DNA of 64,000 nucleotides from Flavobacterium sp. KACC 22763 (GCF_028736155.1 NZ_CP117879.1:5084001-5148000); one strand, 5' to 3'; positions 16,885 to 26,161 are shown, numbered from the stretch's first letter. The notes: generated from the sequence alone by a model not told the origin. Program-made: numbers and translations.

Positions 16885-17661
16885 TTAAAAATCTTTTATT
16901 ATTACTGGATATTTATATTCTAATATTGACTCTAAAACTTTAGGGTTAGAATTAGCATAAAATATAGGTTCAGTATCTGTGCTTTCAGAAAAGCCAACTT
17001 TTTCTTTGAGCAGATTTTTAGTTTGGCGTGCCACAGCTTCTCCTGAATCTATTATTTTAATATGATCTGGGAGAATTTTTTTTATTTGAGGAATCAGATA
17101 AGGGTAGTGGCTGCATCCTAAAACTAAGTAATCGATATTAGCTTCAATCATAGGCTGAAGATATGACTCTAGCAATTGTGTCATTTCTGGTGAGTACAAA
17201 TTGCCATCTTCAATCAGTTGTACAAGTCCGTGTCCAACCTGCTCAATGATTTTAGTATTATGAAACATCTCGGCAGTTTTGTTAAACAACTCACTGTTAA
17301 GCGTTCCTTTTGTCGCTAGAATTCCGATAACCTGAGTTTTAGAATTATTTGCCGCTGGTTTGATAGCGGGCTCAATTCCAACAAACGGAATATCATAATC
17401 TGCACGCAGTTCGACTATAGCATTTGTTGTAGCGGTATTGCAAGCAACAACTATAAGTTTGCAATTATTCTCTAGTAAAAACTCTACGTTTTTTTTGCTT
17501 AATGCAACAATCTCTTCTTTGCTTCTTTGGCCATACGGCGCATTTTTATTGTCAGCCAGATAAATGGTTTTTTCGTTTGGAAGAAGTTCATGAATGGCGC
17601 TCCAGATGGAAGTTCCACCAATACCAGAATCAAAAACGCCTATAGGATTATTGTTTATCAT
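16885..17661 (-). CDS. murI: Glutamate racemase
   Basis: 258 residues. It has the N-terminal FDSGIGG (Asp11, Ser12), the first catalytic Cys74 in VVACNTATTNA and the second Cys183 in LGCSHYPYL. The enzyme supplies D-glutamate for peptidoglycan precursors in the cytoplasm. Length and motifs are normal. It lies at the downstream end of the porG-uppS-bamA-ompH series but is separated from ompH by a terminator. A TAAATTTG box (minus, 17666-17673) just before its start suggests separate transcription. Confidence 0.96.
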   Translation of the reverse strand: MINNNPIGVFDSGIGGTSIWSAIHELLPNEKTIYLADNKNAPYGQRSKEEIVALSKKNVEFLLENNCKLIVVACNTATTNAIVELRADYDIPFVGIEPAIKPAANNSKTQVIGILATKGTLNSELFNKTAEMFHNTKIIEQVGHGLVQLIEDGNLYSPEMTQLLESYLQPMIEANIDYLVLGCSHYPYLIPQIKKILPDHIKIIDSGEAVARQTKNLLKEKVGFSESTDTEPIFYANSNPKVLESILEYKYPVIIKDF

Positions 17662-17665
17662 AAAG

Positions 17666-17673
17666 CAAATTTA
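17666..17673 (-). promoter_or_regulatory. -7 box TAAATTTG for murI
   Basis: The minus-strand TAAATTTG lies 5 bases upstream of the murI ATG. That leaves almost no leader, so either transcription starts at the ATG or the box is a chance match. Confidence 0.25.
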
Positions 17674-17751
17674 CTATTTTTTAATAAAAATTCGATATTC
17701 TAAGTTAAGTGAAATCTTGAAATAATACCAAAAATTAGGTTTAATTTTTTG

Positions 17752-17790
17752 TAAAAAAAAACTGCTCAAATTATATAAATTGAGCAGTTT
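17752..17790 (-). terminator. Rho-independent terminator after the ompH genes
   Basis: AACTGCTCAA and TTGAGCAGTT pair perfectly (17760-17789). On the minus strand the stem is followed by a run of T. It lies 22 bases after the stop at 17811 and ends the porG-bamA-ompH operon. Confidence 0.9.
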
Positions 17791-17810
17791 GAATTATGAG
17801 ATTTAATTTC

Positions 17811-18314
17811 TTAGAATCCTAAATCTTTTTTAACGTCAGCAGTGATGTTTGGACCATCAGCTAATAATAAAGTAGAACCATCTAAAACGTATTGGAAACC
17901 TTTAGCTTTTCCAACTTTTTGGATAGAAGCTCTTACTTTTTCCATTAATGGTTTTACGATATCAGTTTCTTTTTGTTGTAATTCTTTTTGAGCATTGTCT
18001 CTGTAATCAACAATTCTCTTTTGCATATCTTGAACTTCTTTAGAACGCTCACCGTTTACAGCATCTGTTACAGTTGCAGCTTCAGCTTCATACTTTTTAA
18101 TTTTCACTTGATATTCGTCAACCATTTTTTTGTATTCAGCATCGTATGTACCACTTAATTTTTGCAGTTGATTTTGAGCATCTAGCATAGCAGGCATTTT
18201 CGACATGATCTCGCTTACATCAACATGAGCTACCTTCGCTTGCGCGTTCATTGTGTTACTTGCTCCTAAAATAAGAATTGCAGCAATTAGTAAAGTTTTG
18301 ATTTGTTTCATCAT
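17811..18314 (-). CDS. OmpH/Skp-family periplasmic chaperone
   Basis: 167 residues. The signal peptide ends at NTMNAQA (residue 26). The mature protein begins with the beta strand KVAHVDVSEIM and then forms the long charged helical hairpin of Skp (about 45-135), closing with FQYVLDGSTLLLADG. Skp-like chaperones hold unfolded outer membrane proteins in the periplasm on their way to BamA. It is 14 bases from the longer paralogue upstream and both follow bamA, the usual Bacteroidota order. The length of about 160 residues is standard. Confidence 0.93.
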   Translation of the reverse strand: MMKQIKTLLIAAILILGASNTMNAQAKVAHVDVSEIMSKMPAMLDAQNQLQKLSGTYDAEYKKMVDEYQVKIKKYEAEAATVTDAVNGERSKEVQDMQKRIVDYRDNAQKELQQKETDIVKPLMEKVRASIQKVGKAKGFQYVLDGSTLLLADGPNITADVKKDLGF

Positions 18315-18328
18315 TTTTAAAATATTAA

Positions 18329-19366
18329 TTAATTATTGGTCGTATTTGCTTTTTGTGTTTCGGCTTCTTTTGCTTTTTTAGCCGCTTCTCTTTCTTCTAA
18401 AATTTTCTTTCTTCTTTCTTCCAATTCTTTTTTACGCTGTTCGTAAAGTAATTGTCTTTCCTCTGCTTTTGTCATTGTAGGCTGCTCAGTGGTCGGTGTT
18501 GCTCCCGTGGCTGGCGCTGCCGTTTTAGCTGTTGAACTTGTTTTAGCAGCATCTGTCGCTGTTGCTGCGGCAGGAACTGTTGTTGCAGGAACTGTTCCAG
18601 AAACCGTGCCATTCTTTTTAGCGTCTCTTTCTGCTTGCAGTGCTTTTCTTCGATCCTCGTATTCTTTTCTCTTAGCGTCCTGCTCTAATTTTCTATCCTG
18701 AATTAGTTTCTCTCTGGCAGCTCTTTTTTCGTCAAGTGCTTTTTGGCGGTCGGCCATTGCTGGATTCTCGTCAATTGCATTTTCAATATTCTCTTTAGCC
18801 TCTTGCTCTTTCAACTGTTTTTTTGTCAGCTGCTCACGTTTTTCAGTTCGGTTTAAAATTCTTAAGACCTGATCGCTAATGTCAAATCTTTTATTGCTGA
18901 AAAGCATGGTAAGATCTGATGATTTATCAAAAACAAAATCATAATTTTTTGCTTCGGCTATATCTTGCACAGCAGTAAAAACCTGATCTTGTATTGGCTT
19001 AGCCAACGCTGCTTTTTGTCTCATTAGATTTCCATCAGAACCAAATTGTTTCTGTTGATAATCCATCATTTCTTGTTCAAGAAACTTAATTTCTGTTTCT
19101 CTTTCTTCTATTAATTCCTTTGTAAGTAAAGCTTTTTCTGTTTTTAAGCTTTCTTTCAAATTATTTATATTTAATTTTTTGGCTTCAACTTCTTGTTTCC
19201 ACTTTTGAGCTTTTTGCTCTAATTGTGATTTAGCTTCTTTATAATCGGAAACATTTTCTAAAATATATTCCATGTCGATGTAGCCAATTCGAGTAGTCTT
19301 TCCTTGCGCCTGACTTGTATTTGCTACAATCAAGGCTAAAAATATAAATAAAAATTGTTTTCTCAT
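18329..19366 (-). CDS. Long OmpH/Skp-family protein with charged coiled-coil tail
   Basis: 345 residues. The signal peptide ends at ANTSQAQ (residue 21). The Skp-like core covers about 22-175 (RIGYIDMEYILENV; VFDKSSDLTMLFS). It is followed by a 170-residue tail of charged coiled coil, a Thr/Ala/Pro-rich linker (about 250-290, ATTVPAAATATDAAKTSST) and a final helix of K, E and R. The tail doubles the usual family length. It may extend the chaperone or bind the peptidoglycan or BamA complex; this is inference. It lies between bamA and the short ompH. Confidence 0.88.
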   Translation of the reverse strand: MRKQFLFIFLALIVANTSQAQGKTTRIGYIDMEYILENVSDYKEAKSQLEQKAQKWKQEVEAKKLNINNLKESLKTEKALLTKELIEERETEIKFLEQEMMDYQQKQFGSDGNLMRQKAALAKPIQDQVFTAVQDIAEAKNYDFVFDKSSDLTMLFSNKRFDISDQVLRILNRTEKREQLTKKQLKEQEAKENIENAIDENPAMADRQKALDEKRAAREKLIQDRKLEQDAKRKEYEDRRKALQAERDAKKNGTVSGTVPATTVPAAATATDAAKTSSTAKTAAPATGATPTTEQPTMTKAEERQLLYEQRKKELEERRKKILEEREAAKKAKEAETQKANTTNN

Positions 19367-19408
19367 AACATAACTTTATTTGATGATTTTTAACCAAACG
19401 TTATTTCT

Positions 19409-22069
19409 CTAAAATTGTTGTCCAATGATAAAGTGTGTTTCCCAACCATTAGCTTTTGTTTGTCCTGGAAGAGCGTCAAATCCGTAACCAAAGTCAATAC
19501 CCAATAATCCAAATGCAGGCATGAATACACGTAAACCAGCACCAGCGGAACGATTTAAATCAAATGGGTTGTAATCTTTGAACGTTGGATAAGAAGAACC
19601 TGCTTCTAAGAACGTTAAGGCAAAAATAGATGCCGATGCTTTCAATGTAATTGGATAACGTAATTCCATAGAGAATTTATTGTAAATCGTTGCTCCAATT
19701 GCATCACCATTTGCATTTACAGGAGTCAAAGAGTTGTTTGGATAACCTCTCAACTGAATTGTCTCTCTACCGTCCATTGAGTAGTTTGCCATACCATCAC
19801 CACCTAAATAAAAACGCTCAAACGGAATTACACCTCTTTCTTGGTTATAAGCTCCTAAGAAACCAAATTCTGTAAGAGTTCTTAATACTAGTTTTCCATA
19901 AACTTTAGTATACCAGTCTCCTTTAAATTTAACTTTATAATATTCTAACCAGTTGTATTTTTTCTGATCGACTTTTGCTACATCTGTATCGGCGCTTGCA
20001 TAATCAGATCCTACACTTGTAATTTTTCCTGAACTATCAGTTTTATAATAATCACCATTATTAAGAGGCTGACCATAATCATCTGATCTACTTTCACCAG
20101 TATATTGTGTTTTATATTCTTTTTGGTTTTTCAAATCACCATAATCAATACCGTTAAATAATGAATATGGAGGTGTAACTTTTGCAGTAATACTAAATTC
20201 TGAACCATAAGTTGGGAATATTGGGTTTACCCCTTTATTACTTCTTGAAAGTCCAATAGTATAAGCTAAGTTTCTTGATGCACCATTACCAAAAGTAAAC
20301 AAACCAGTGTTATAATTGTTCAAGTCGTAGTGCTGATAACTTAAAGATTGTGATAATACAAAGTAGTCATCTGGCACTGTTAGTCTTTTTGCTAGACCAA
20401 CTTGAACTGTAAAAATATTAAAACTTTTGCTTTTATCAACAGTTCTGGTGATGTAATTGTTAAGAAATTGCTTACTGTATGAAATAGATGAACTAAATTG
20501 TACAGGTTTTTTCCCTCCAAACCACGGTTCTGAGAAAGATAAACTATAGGTTTGGAAATAGGTACTTCCTTGCAAACGAAGTGCTACTTTTTGTCCATCT
20601 CCCATTGGTAAAGGCTTATAAGCTTCTTTGTCGAACAATTTACGTGCTGAGAAGTTGTTAAACGAAAGCCCCAATGTACCAATGAAACCTCCACCGCCAT
20701 AACCTCCTTGAAGCTCGACCTGGCTAGATCCTTTTTCTACTACATTATATTCAATATCAACTGTTCCAGCTCCAGCATCTACATTTTTAAATTTAGGATC
20801 GATTGCCTCAGGATCAAAGAAACCTAACTGTCCAATCTCACGAATCGTTCTAACTAATTGTTCTTTACTATATTTTTCTCCTGGTTTAGTTCTTAACTCA
20901 CGGTAAATAACATGGTCATTTGTTTTGTCGTTTCCAACAACAGTGATTTTGTTGAAATAAGCGATAGGACCTTCAGTTACTCTAATCTCAAAATCGATAG
21001 TATCGTTAACTGTTTTTACCTCTACAGCATTAATGTTCGAGAACAAATAACCATTGTTTTGGTATAAGTTGGTGATATCTTCTGCATCTGGTTTAGACTT
21101 ATCAGCAATTCTTTTTTCTAATAAAACTCCGTTGTAGGTTTCACCTTTTTTGATTCCTAAATAACGGCTTAATAGCTGATCTGAATAGACTGTATTACCT
21201 AAGAATTTAATATTTCCGAAGTAATATTTATTTCCTTCTTCTACATTAATTTTAATTGCAAGCGCATTCTTTTGCTTGTTATATTGTACAGAATCGTAAA
21301 TAATACGGGCGTCTCGATATCCTTTTTCTTTGTAGGCTGCGATTACTTTTTCTAAATCAGTTTTGTATTTCTCTGGAATAAATTTAGAAGCTTTAAATAC
21401 ACGAATGAAATTCTTCTGTTTTGTATCTTTCATTGCAGCACGTAACTGGGTATCTGTAAGTTGCTTGTTTCCTGTGAAATCAATACTGCTGATTTTTACC
21501 TTGTCTCCTTTGTCTATTCTGATAAGCATATTAACTTGATGCCCATTAATAGTATCAGGTGTGTTTGTAATAGTAACTTTTGTATTATAAAAACCTTCTT
21601 TTTTATATTTGTTTTCGATATAATTTTTAGTGGTTGTAATTAAGTTCTCATTGACAATTTTGTTCTTTGTCAAGTTGTTATCCTTAATTAGGGCTTCGAC
21701 TTTACTTTTCTTAACACCAACAATTTTAACCTCATTTAATTTAGGAAGCTCAACGATATCTAAGTCTAAATAGATACTGTCATTCTCTACCTTATTAATG
21801 TAGAAAGCGATCTCATCAAAAAGTCCCAGTTTTCCTAATTTTTTAATTGCGCTGCTTATTTCTTCTCCAGGTACAGTAATTTCTTGGCCTTTTTGAAGTC
21901 CTGAAAAGGTAACAACGGTCTGTTCATTGAAGCTTATTTTACCAACAACAGAAACTTTAGCTAGAATATATTTTTTCCCTTGATCAAAAGGAACTCTTTC
22001 TTGTGCTTTAATTTGAGAAAAACTACCCAAAAGTAAAAGGGTAAAGACTATTTGTATTTTTTTTTGCAA
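19409..22069 (-). CDS. bamA: Outer membrane protein assembly factor BamA
   Basis: About 886 residues if translation starts at the TTG at 22069 (MQKKIQIVFTLLLLG), 8 bases after the uppS stop; a GTG three bases further upstream is an alternative. The longer in-frame reading would overlap uppS heavily and hide the signal peptide. The signal ends at SQIKAQ. Five POTRA repeats follow (for example VSVVGKISFNEQTVVTFSGL; IDFTGNKQLTDTQLRAAM), then a 16-strand Omp85 barrel with a Tyr-rich insert and the end GWETHFIIGQQF. It folds and inserts outer membrane proteins and is essential. It is flanked by uppS and the ompH chaperones. Confidence 0.95.
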   Translation of the reverse strand: MQKKIQIVFTLLLLGSFSQIKAQERVPFDQGKKYILAKVSVVGKISFNEQTVVTFSGLQKGQEITVPGEEISSAIKKLGKLGLFDEIAFYINKVENDSIYLDLDIVELPKLNEVKIVGVKKSKVEALIKDNNLTKNKIVNENLITTTKNYIENKYKKEGFYNTKVTITNTPDTINGHQVNMLIRIDKGDKVKISSIDFTGNKQLTDTQLRAAMKDTKQKNFIRVFKASKFIPEKYKTDLEKVIAAYKEKGYRDARIIYDSVQYNKQKNALAIKINVEEGNKYYFGNIKFLGNTVYSDQLLSRYLGIKKGETYNGVLLEKRIADKSKPDAEDITNLYQNNGYLFSNINAVEVKTVNDTIDFEIRVTEGPIAYFNKITVVGNDKTNDHVIYRELRTKPGEKYSKEQLVRTIREIGQLGFFDPEAIDPKFKNVDAGAGTVDIEYNVVEKGSSQVELQGGYGGGGFIGTLGLSFNNFSARKLFDKEAYKPLPMGDGQKVALRLQGSTYFQTYSLSFSEPWFGGKKPVQFSSSISYSKQFLNNYITRTVDKSKSFNIFTVQVGLAKRLTVPDDYFVLSQSLSYQHYDLNNYNTGLFTFGNGASRNLAYTIGLSRSNKGVNPIFPTYGSEFSITAKVTPPYSLFNGIDYGDLKNQKEYKTQYTGESRSDDYGQPLNNGDYYKTDSSGKITSVGSDYASADTDVAKVDQKKYNWLEYYKVKFKGDWYTKVYGKLVLRTLTEFGFLGAYNQERGVIPFERFYLGGDGMANYSMDGRETIQLRGYPNNSLTPVNANGDAIGATIYNKFSMELRYPITLKASASIFALTFLEAGSSYPTFKDYNPFDLNRSAGAGLRVFMPAFGLLGIDFGYGFDALPGQTKANGWETHFIIGQQF

Positions 22070-22079
22070 CACTAAAAAA

Positions 22080-22820
22080 TTATTTAATTTGTTCACTGGT
22101 TTTTCCAAATCTACGTTCTCTTTTTTGATAACTAATAATAGCCTCATATAAATCTTGGTCTTTAAAGTCTGGCCACAAGACATTAGTAAAATATAATTCT
22201 GCATAGGCAATTTGCCACAGCAAAAAATTACTTATTCTATGTTCTCCACTTGTTCGTATTAATAAATCTACGTCTGGTAAATTTTGCGTGTAAAGATGCT
22301 CATTTATAATTGAATCGTCAATAGTGTCTATTGAAATTATATTATTTTTAACTTTATCACTAATTGCTTTTACAGCATTTACCAGTTCCTCTCTGGAGCC
22401 ATAACTTAAAGCGAGGGTAAGGGTTAAGCGAGTATTATTTTTAGTTTTTTCCATAACATCCAAAAGTTCTTTTTGGGCTGTTTTTGGTAATTTATCAAGA
22501 TTTCCAATTGCATTAAGTCTGATATTGTTTTCTTGAAGGGTAACAAGTTCTTTTTTTAATGAATTGATCAATATTTTCATTAATGCCTGAACCTCCAATT
22601 TTGGTCGATTCCAATTTTCTGTAGAAAAAGCATATAGGGTTAAATACTCAATTCCAAGTTTGGCTGAGGTTTTAATGATTTCTTTTACAGATTTTGTTCC
22701 ATTTTCATGGCCAAACGCGCGTAAAAAGCCTTGTTGTTTTGCCCAGCGTCCGTTGCCGTCCATGATAATGGCAAGGTGTTTAGGTAAGTTTGTGTGATCT
22801 ATTGATTCTATTAAATTCAT
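22080..22820 (-). CDS. uppS: Isoprenyl transferase (undecaprenyl diphosphate synthase family)
   Basis: 246 residues from the ATG at 22820 (MNLIESIDHTNLPKHLAI), which follows the porG stop by 2 bases; a longer in-frame reading would overlap porG. The catalytic Asp21 is in IIMDGNGRWAK, with the FSTENWNR and LLIRTSGEHRISNFLLWQ motifs of cis-prenyltransferases. The product, C55-PP, carries peptidoglycan and surface glycan units. The position between porG and bamA matches the order I recall in Porphyromonas and other Bacteroidota. All key residues are present. Confidence 0.95.
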   Translation of the reverse strand: MNLIESIDHTNLPKHLAIIMDGNGRWAKQQGFLRAFGHENGTKSVKEIIKTSAKLGIEYLTLYAFSTENWNRPKLEVQALMKILINSLKKELVTLQENNIRLNAIGNLDKLPKTAQKELLDVMEKTKNNTRLTLTLALSYGSREELVNAVKAISDKVKNNIISIDTIDDSIINEHLYTQNLPDVDLLIRTSGEHRISNFLLWQIAYAELYFTNVLWPDFKDQDLYEAIISYQKRERRFGKTSEQIK

Positions 22821-22822
22821 TT

Positions 22823-23515
22823 TTAGTATGCGCAATAGCATGGTTTTTTTCCAAAGGTATACGTTAAAGTAAGACCTGAGAAAACATACCAGTCATTATT
22901 ATTTAAATTTCCAAATTTTAAGATATTTGGATTACTTGTATTAGGGTTGCTCCCGTCAATATTGTCTGTAAAGGTGTAACGTGCTCCAACTTCAGCAGCA
23001 AGTATAAAGCGTGGCGATATATTTGATTTTACACCTAATATAATAGGTATCGCTACTGAACTGCGATTTTTTTGAGTGTATATTACATTTGGGCTTGTAG
23101 TATATCTGTATAAGTTGTCAAAAACAAAGTAGCTTAAACCTGTAAAAACATAAGGACTTACTTTGGTATGGTAATCATGCAGATTAAAATCGAAAAAATT
23201 GAATTCAAGCCCCGCTGAAAGCTCTTTAATGTCATTGTCAAAACGATAGCCTCTTTGATTTCTTCCGGTCTCATCAGATTTTAAATCATTTCCACTAATG
23301 TTTGATTGTGTATAAGAAAATCTCCATGAGTGCCTCGGACTTCTATTCCATTTGTAAAGAATACCAAAAGCTGGTTTTTCTGGGGAGATGTAAGTTGTTT
23401 TTCCAACATCGCCTACAAAGTTACTTCCGCCAAAAAAAACACCAATCTCGTTTATCTGAGCATTTAGTGTAATAAGAGGGAAAAAACATAACAATAAATT
23501 AAAAATTTTCTTCAT
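22823..23515 (-). CDS. porG: PorG-like (DUF6089) outer membrane protein, T9SS-associated
   Basis: 230 residues. The signal peptide ends at LITLNAQ (residue 20). Eight or so beta strands make a small outer membrane barrel, with INEIGVFFGGSNFVGDVG at the mature start and the end TYTFGKKPCYCAY. This matches the family of PorG, a barrel that interacts with the T9SS PorK/N ring. The gene order porG-uppS-bamA-ompH is the main support for the name. It is the first gene of the operon and has a good promoter upstream. Whether the Cys-containing tail is functional is unknown. Confidence 0.78.
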   Translation of the reverse strand: MKKIFNLLLCFFPLITLNAQINEIGVFFGGSNFVGDVGKTTYISPEKPAFGILYKWNRSPRHSWRFSYTQSNISGNDLKSDETGRNQRGYRFDNDIKELSAGLEFNFFDFNLHDYHTKVSPYVFTGLSYFVFDNLYRYTTSPNVIYTQKNRSSVAIPIILGVKSNISPRFILAAEVGARYTFTDNIDGSNPNTSNPNILKFGNLNNNDWYVFSGLTLTYTFGKKPCYCAY

Positions 23516-23533
23516 TTAATTCAAAATTGCGTG

Positions 23534-23562
23534 CAAATATAATAATTATCGATACGAATCAA
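23534..23562 (-). promoter_or_regulatory. Promoter of the porG-uppS-bamA-ompH operon
   Basis: On the minus strand TTG (23560-23562), an 18-base gap and TATATTTG (23534-23541) match the Bacteroidota TTG-N17-23-TAnnTTTG pattern. It lies 18 bases before the porG start. Confidence 0.55.
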
Positions 23563-23688
23563 AGTTCCTTTAGTTAAATGTGCTTTTTTTTCATTTTATG
23601 TTATGATTTTGAGCCATTTAATGATGATTCACTACATGCAGAACGAGAAAATGTGGTATTATCGTATAGTGAAGAATCAGAAAAGAGT

Positions 23689-24573
23689 TTAATTTCTTTT
23701 ATCTTCTCCCCAGAGCAGTTTGTTTCTTAAAGTCTTCAAGAAAGTTTCGCCTGGTATTTCAACCATTTTAATTTTGTAATCTGTTTTTTTTATTTTTAAA
23801 ATAGACTCATTTTTTACAGAAGAAGTTCTAGAGTCTAAAGAAACCAAATACTGATCTTCTCTTCCTGATACGCGTAAAGTAATTTCCGTATCGTCTGGAA
23901 TAACAAGCGGTCTGGCGGTTAAATTATGCGGTGCAATTGGCGTGATAACTAAACTTTTGACATCTGGTGTTAAAATTGGTCCGCCACAGCTTAAAGAATA
24001 TCCAGTAGATCCTGTTGGTGTTGAAATGATTAAGCCGTCTGCCCAATAAGAATTTAGATATTCATTATTTAAATACGTTTCTACAGTAATCATCGAAGTT
24101 GTATCTTTTCTGCTTACCGTAACCTCATTCATTGCAAAATTAAGTTCTTCAAAAGCTTTATTGTATGGCTCGCAAGTTAAGCCTAATAAGGTTCTTTCAG
24201 AAGTAGTATAATTTTGGCTAATGACATATTGAAGTAAAATATCAATGTTTTCTTTCTGAACTTTAGCTAAAAAGCCTAATCTTCCAGCATTGATTCCCAA
24301 TAAAGGAACGCCAGAATTACGAACAAAAGCAGCAGCTCTTAAAATTGTACCGTCACCTCCAATGCTAATGAGCATTTCGAAACTATTGTCTAAAGCAGTA
24401 TTTGGAGAAAAAGTGGTGTATTCTTTTTTTACAAGCTGTTTTTCATAAAGCATGTTCAAGAAATTTTCTTCAATTACCATTTCGACATTGTTGGCATTGA
24501 AGAAATTGAAAATGTCTTTTATAATGGGTTCAGTACTGTTCTGATAATATTGTCCGTAAATGGCTATTTTCAT
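23689..24573 (-). CDS. nadK: NAD kinase
   Basis: 294 residues. The catalytic GGDGT (72-76, Asp74) is in LISIGGDGTILRA; the substrate-binding blocks GINAGRLGFLA, ADGLIISTPTGSTGYSLSCGG and PIAPHNLTARPLVIP are all present. The enzyme phosphorylates NAD to NADP in the cytoplasm. The length matches the family. It is downstream of the CBS-domain gene on the same strand; a dispersed repeat (24590-24668) fills the gap. Confidence 0.96.
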   Translation of the reverse strand: MKIAIYGQYYQNSTEPIIKDIFNFFNANNVEMVIEENFLNMLYEKQLVKKEYTTFSPNTALDNSFEMLISIGGDGTILRAAAFVRNSGVPLLGINAGRLGFLAKVQKENIDILLQYVISQNYTTSERTLLGLTCEPYNKAFEELNFAMNEVTVSRKDTTSMITVETYLNNEYLNSYWADGLIISTPTGSTGYSLSCGGPILTPDVKSLVITPIAPHNLTARPLVIPDDTEITLRVSGREDQYLVSLDSRTSSVKNESILKIKKTDYKIKMVEIPGETFLKTLRNKLLWGEDKRN

Positions 24574-24589
24574 TCGTTGTTAAATTAAA

Positions 24590-24668
24590 GAATTGGTCAA
24601 TGTGTCAATTAGATAATTGGGAAATGCGAAAATTATCTAATCAACTAATTTTCTCATTGGCACATTCA
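24590..24668. repeat. Dispersed inverted repeat, family with 54705-54800
   Basis: The gap between the CBS and nadK genes holds GTCAATGTGTCAATTAGATA, then AATTATCTAATCAACTAATT and TCTCATTGGCACATTC. The AATTAGATAATT words pair with AATTATCTAATT to form a hairpin. The reverse complement of 54705-54800 has the same word order with substitutions, so the two are copies of one element. Confidence 0.65.
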
Positions 24669-24672
24669 TAAC

Positions 24673-25332
24673 TTATATATTAAGATACTTGTCTAAATAA
24701 TCTGATCGTTCTTTTAAGCTGTTAATATAGGTATCTTCCTGATGTTCGGAAATAATTTCATAACCGTATCTTCTGTAGGTTTGGATAATTTCATTAATGG
24801 CTCCTAAACCAATTTTTACAGTAATCTGAACATTTTCTGTATCAGCTTCAGAAACAAAACATCCTAAAACTTTACCATTATTGCTTTCTACAATTTGAGT
24901 CACCTCGCTCATAGAATAATCCAAAAGACCTTTTTGCACAATAATAATCGCACCAGGTTCTTTTAAAAATGGAGTTTCCTGAAAGAACTTCATGATGTCT
25001 TCCATTTCGTAATACCCTATGTAATTATTATTCTCATCCAGAATTGGGAGAAGGTTGGTGTGGTTTTTTGCAAAAACTTCTAGAACATCGAGCCAGATCA
25101 TTGATTTTCTGGCAAAAAAACGTTCTAAAGTATATTTGTAATCAATTGCTTTTTTTTCAATGTCAAATGTTTCAACATCATCAGAAGAGATGCTTCCGAT
25201 AAAAACACCATCTTCTAAAATCGGGAAATGAGAAAAATTTACATCGACAAAAAAGTCCTGAATCGAGGCTATCGTTTCCTGACTGTCAATCGCTCTGAAA
25301 TCGTTTGTGATATAGTTTGTAATTTCTGTCAT
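24673..25332 (-). CDS. CBS-domain protein with C-terminal ACT-like domain
   Basis: 219 residues, cytoplasmic. Two CBS motifs span about 1-120 (FPILEDGVFIGSISSDDVE; LLPILDENNNYIGYYEMEDI). The C-terminal half (about 135-205) reads like an ACT-type regulatory fold (IIIVQKGLLDYSMSEVTQIV, then VQITVKIGLGAINEIIQTYR). Paired CBS domains bind adenosyl ligands such as AMP, ATP or c-di-AMP and change activity of partners. The AcuB-type combination of CBS and ACT is the nearest relative I know. Its position upstream of nadK could hint at nucleotide sensing, but this is speculative. Confidence 0.85.
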   Translation of the reverse strand: MTEITNYITNDFRAIDSQETIASIQDFFVDVNFSHFPILEDGVFIGSISSDDVETFDIEKKAIDYKYTLERFFARKSMIWLDVLEVFAKNHTNLLPILDENNNYIGYYEMEDIMKFFQETPFLKEPGAIIIVQKGLLDYSMSEVTQIVESNNGKVLGCFVSEADTENVQITVKIGLGAINEIIQTYRRYGYEIISEHQEDTYINSLKERSDYLDKYLNI

Positions 25333-25447
25333 AAATCAATTGAAGATATTTGATGCAAAATAATCAAAAAATACCGAAAACTGCTCTGTTTTACTTTGTA
25401 TTTTTGTCGTAACAAATATAATGTTACTAGAATTAATATCCATTTAT

Positions 25448-26161
25448 ATGACAAAATTAAGTGTAAATATCAATAAAATAGCAACGCTTCGAAATGCTCG
25501 TGGCGGAAATGTTCCAGATTTATTAAAAGTTGCTACAGATATTCAGCGATTTGGAGGACAAGGAATTACAATTCATCCTCGTCCAGACGAACGCCATATT
25601 CGCTATCAGGATGCACGCGATTTAAAAGCGGTTGTTACAACAGAATATAATATCGAAGGAAATCCGCAGCATAATTTTATTGATTTGGTTTTAGAATGCA
25701 AACCAGATCAAGTTACTTTGGTTCCAGATGCAATTGGAGCAATAACTTCTTCTGCTGGTTGGGATACCATTAAAAATCAAGAATATTTAACAGAAGTTAT
25801 TCAGGAATTTCAAAGAAATGGAATTAGAACTTCAATTTTTGTTGATCCGATTTTAGAAATGATTGAAGGAGCAAAGAAAACGGGGACTGATAGAATTGAA
25901 CTGTATACAGAATCTTTTGCGCACCAATATAGTTTAGGTAATGAAAAAGGAATTGAACCTTACACAAAAGCTGCACTGTTGGCAAACGAATTGGGTTTAG
26001 GAATCAATGCTGGACACGATTTGAGTTTGGATAATATCAAATTTTTCAAACAAAATATTCCTGGTTTATTAGAGGTTTCGATTGGTCATGCTTTAATTTC
26101 TGAAGCGCTTTATCTAGGTTTGGATAACACCGTAAATATGTATTTGAATAAATTAAAGTAA
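25448..26161 (+). CDS. pdxJ: Pyridoxine 5'-phosphate synthase
   Basis: 237 residues from the ATG at 25448 ([20 protein letters not shown]); an upstream in-frame ATG at 25421 adds nine residues not seen in the family. Conserved [26 protein letters not shown] and GINAGHDL line the active site of this TIM barrel. PdxJ condenses 1-deoxy-D-xylulose 5-phosphate with 3-amino-2-oxopropyl phosphate to make pyridoxine 5'-phosphate in the DXP-dependent vitamin B6 pathway. A TATTTTTG box (25399-25406) lies upstream. Confidence 0.96.
   Translation: MTKLSVNINKIATLRNARGGNVPDLLKVATDIQRFGGQGITIHPRPDERHIRYQDARDLKAVVTTEYNIEGNPQHNFIDLVLECKPDQVTLVPDAIGAITSSAGWDTIKNQEYLTEVIQEFQRNGIRTSIFVDPILEMIEGAKKTGTDRIELYTESFAHQYSLGNEKGIEPYTKAALLANELGLGINAGHDLSLDNIKFFKQNIPGLLEVSIGHALISEALYLGLDNTVNMYLNKLK

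Noticed and set aside
23603..23692. 29-codon plus-strand frame between porG and nadK
   Set aside because: It overlaps the nadK end, is Met-rich by chance, and lacks a promoter or ribosome-binding site.
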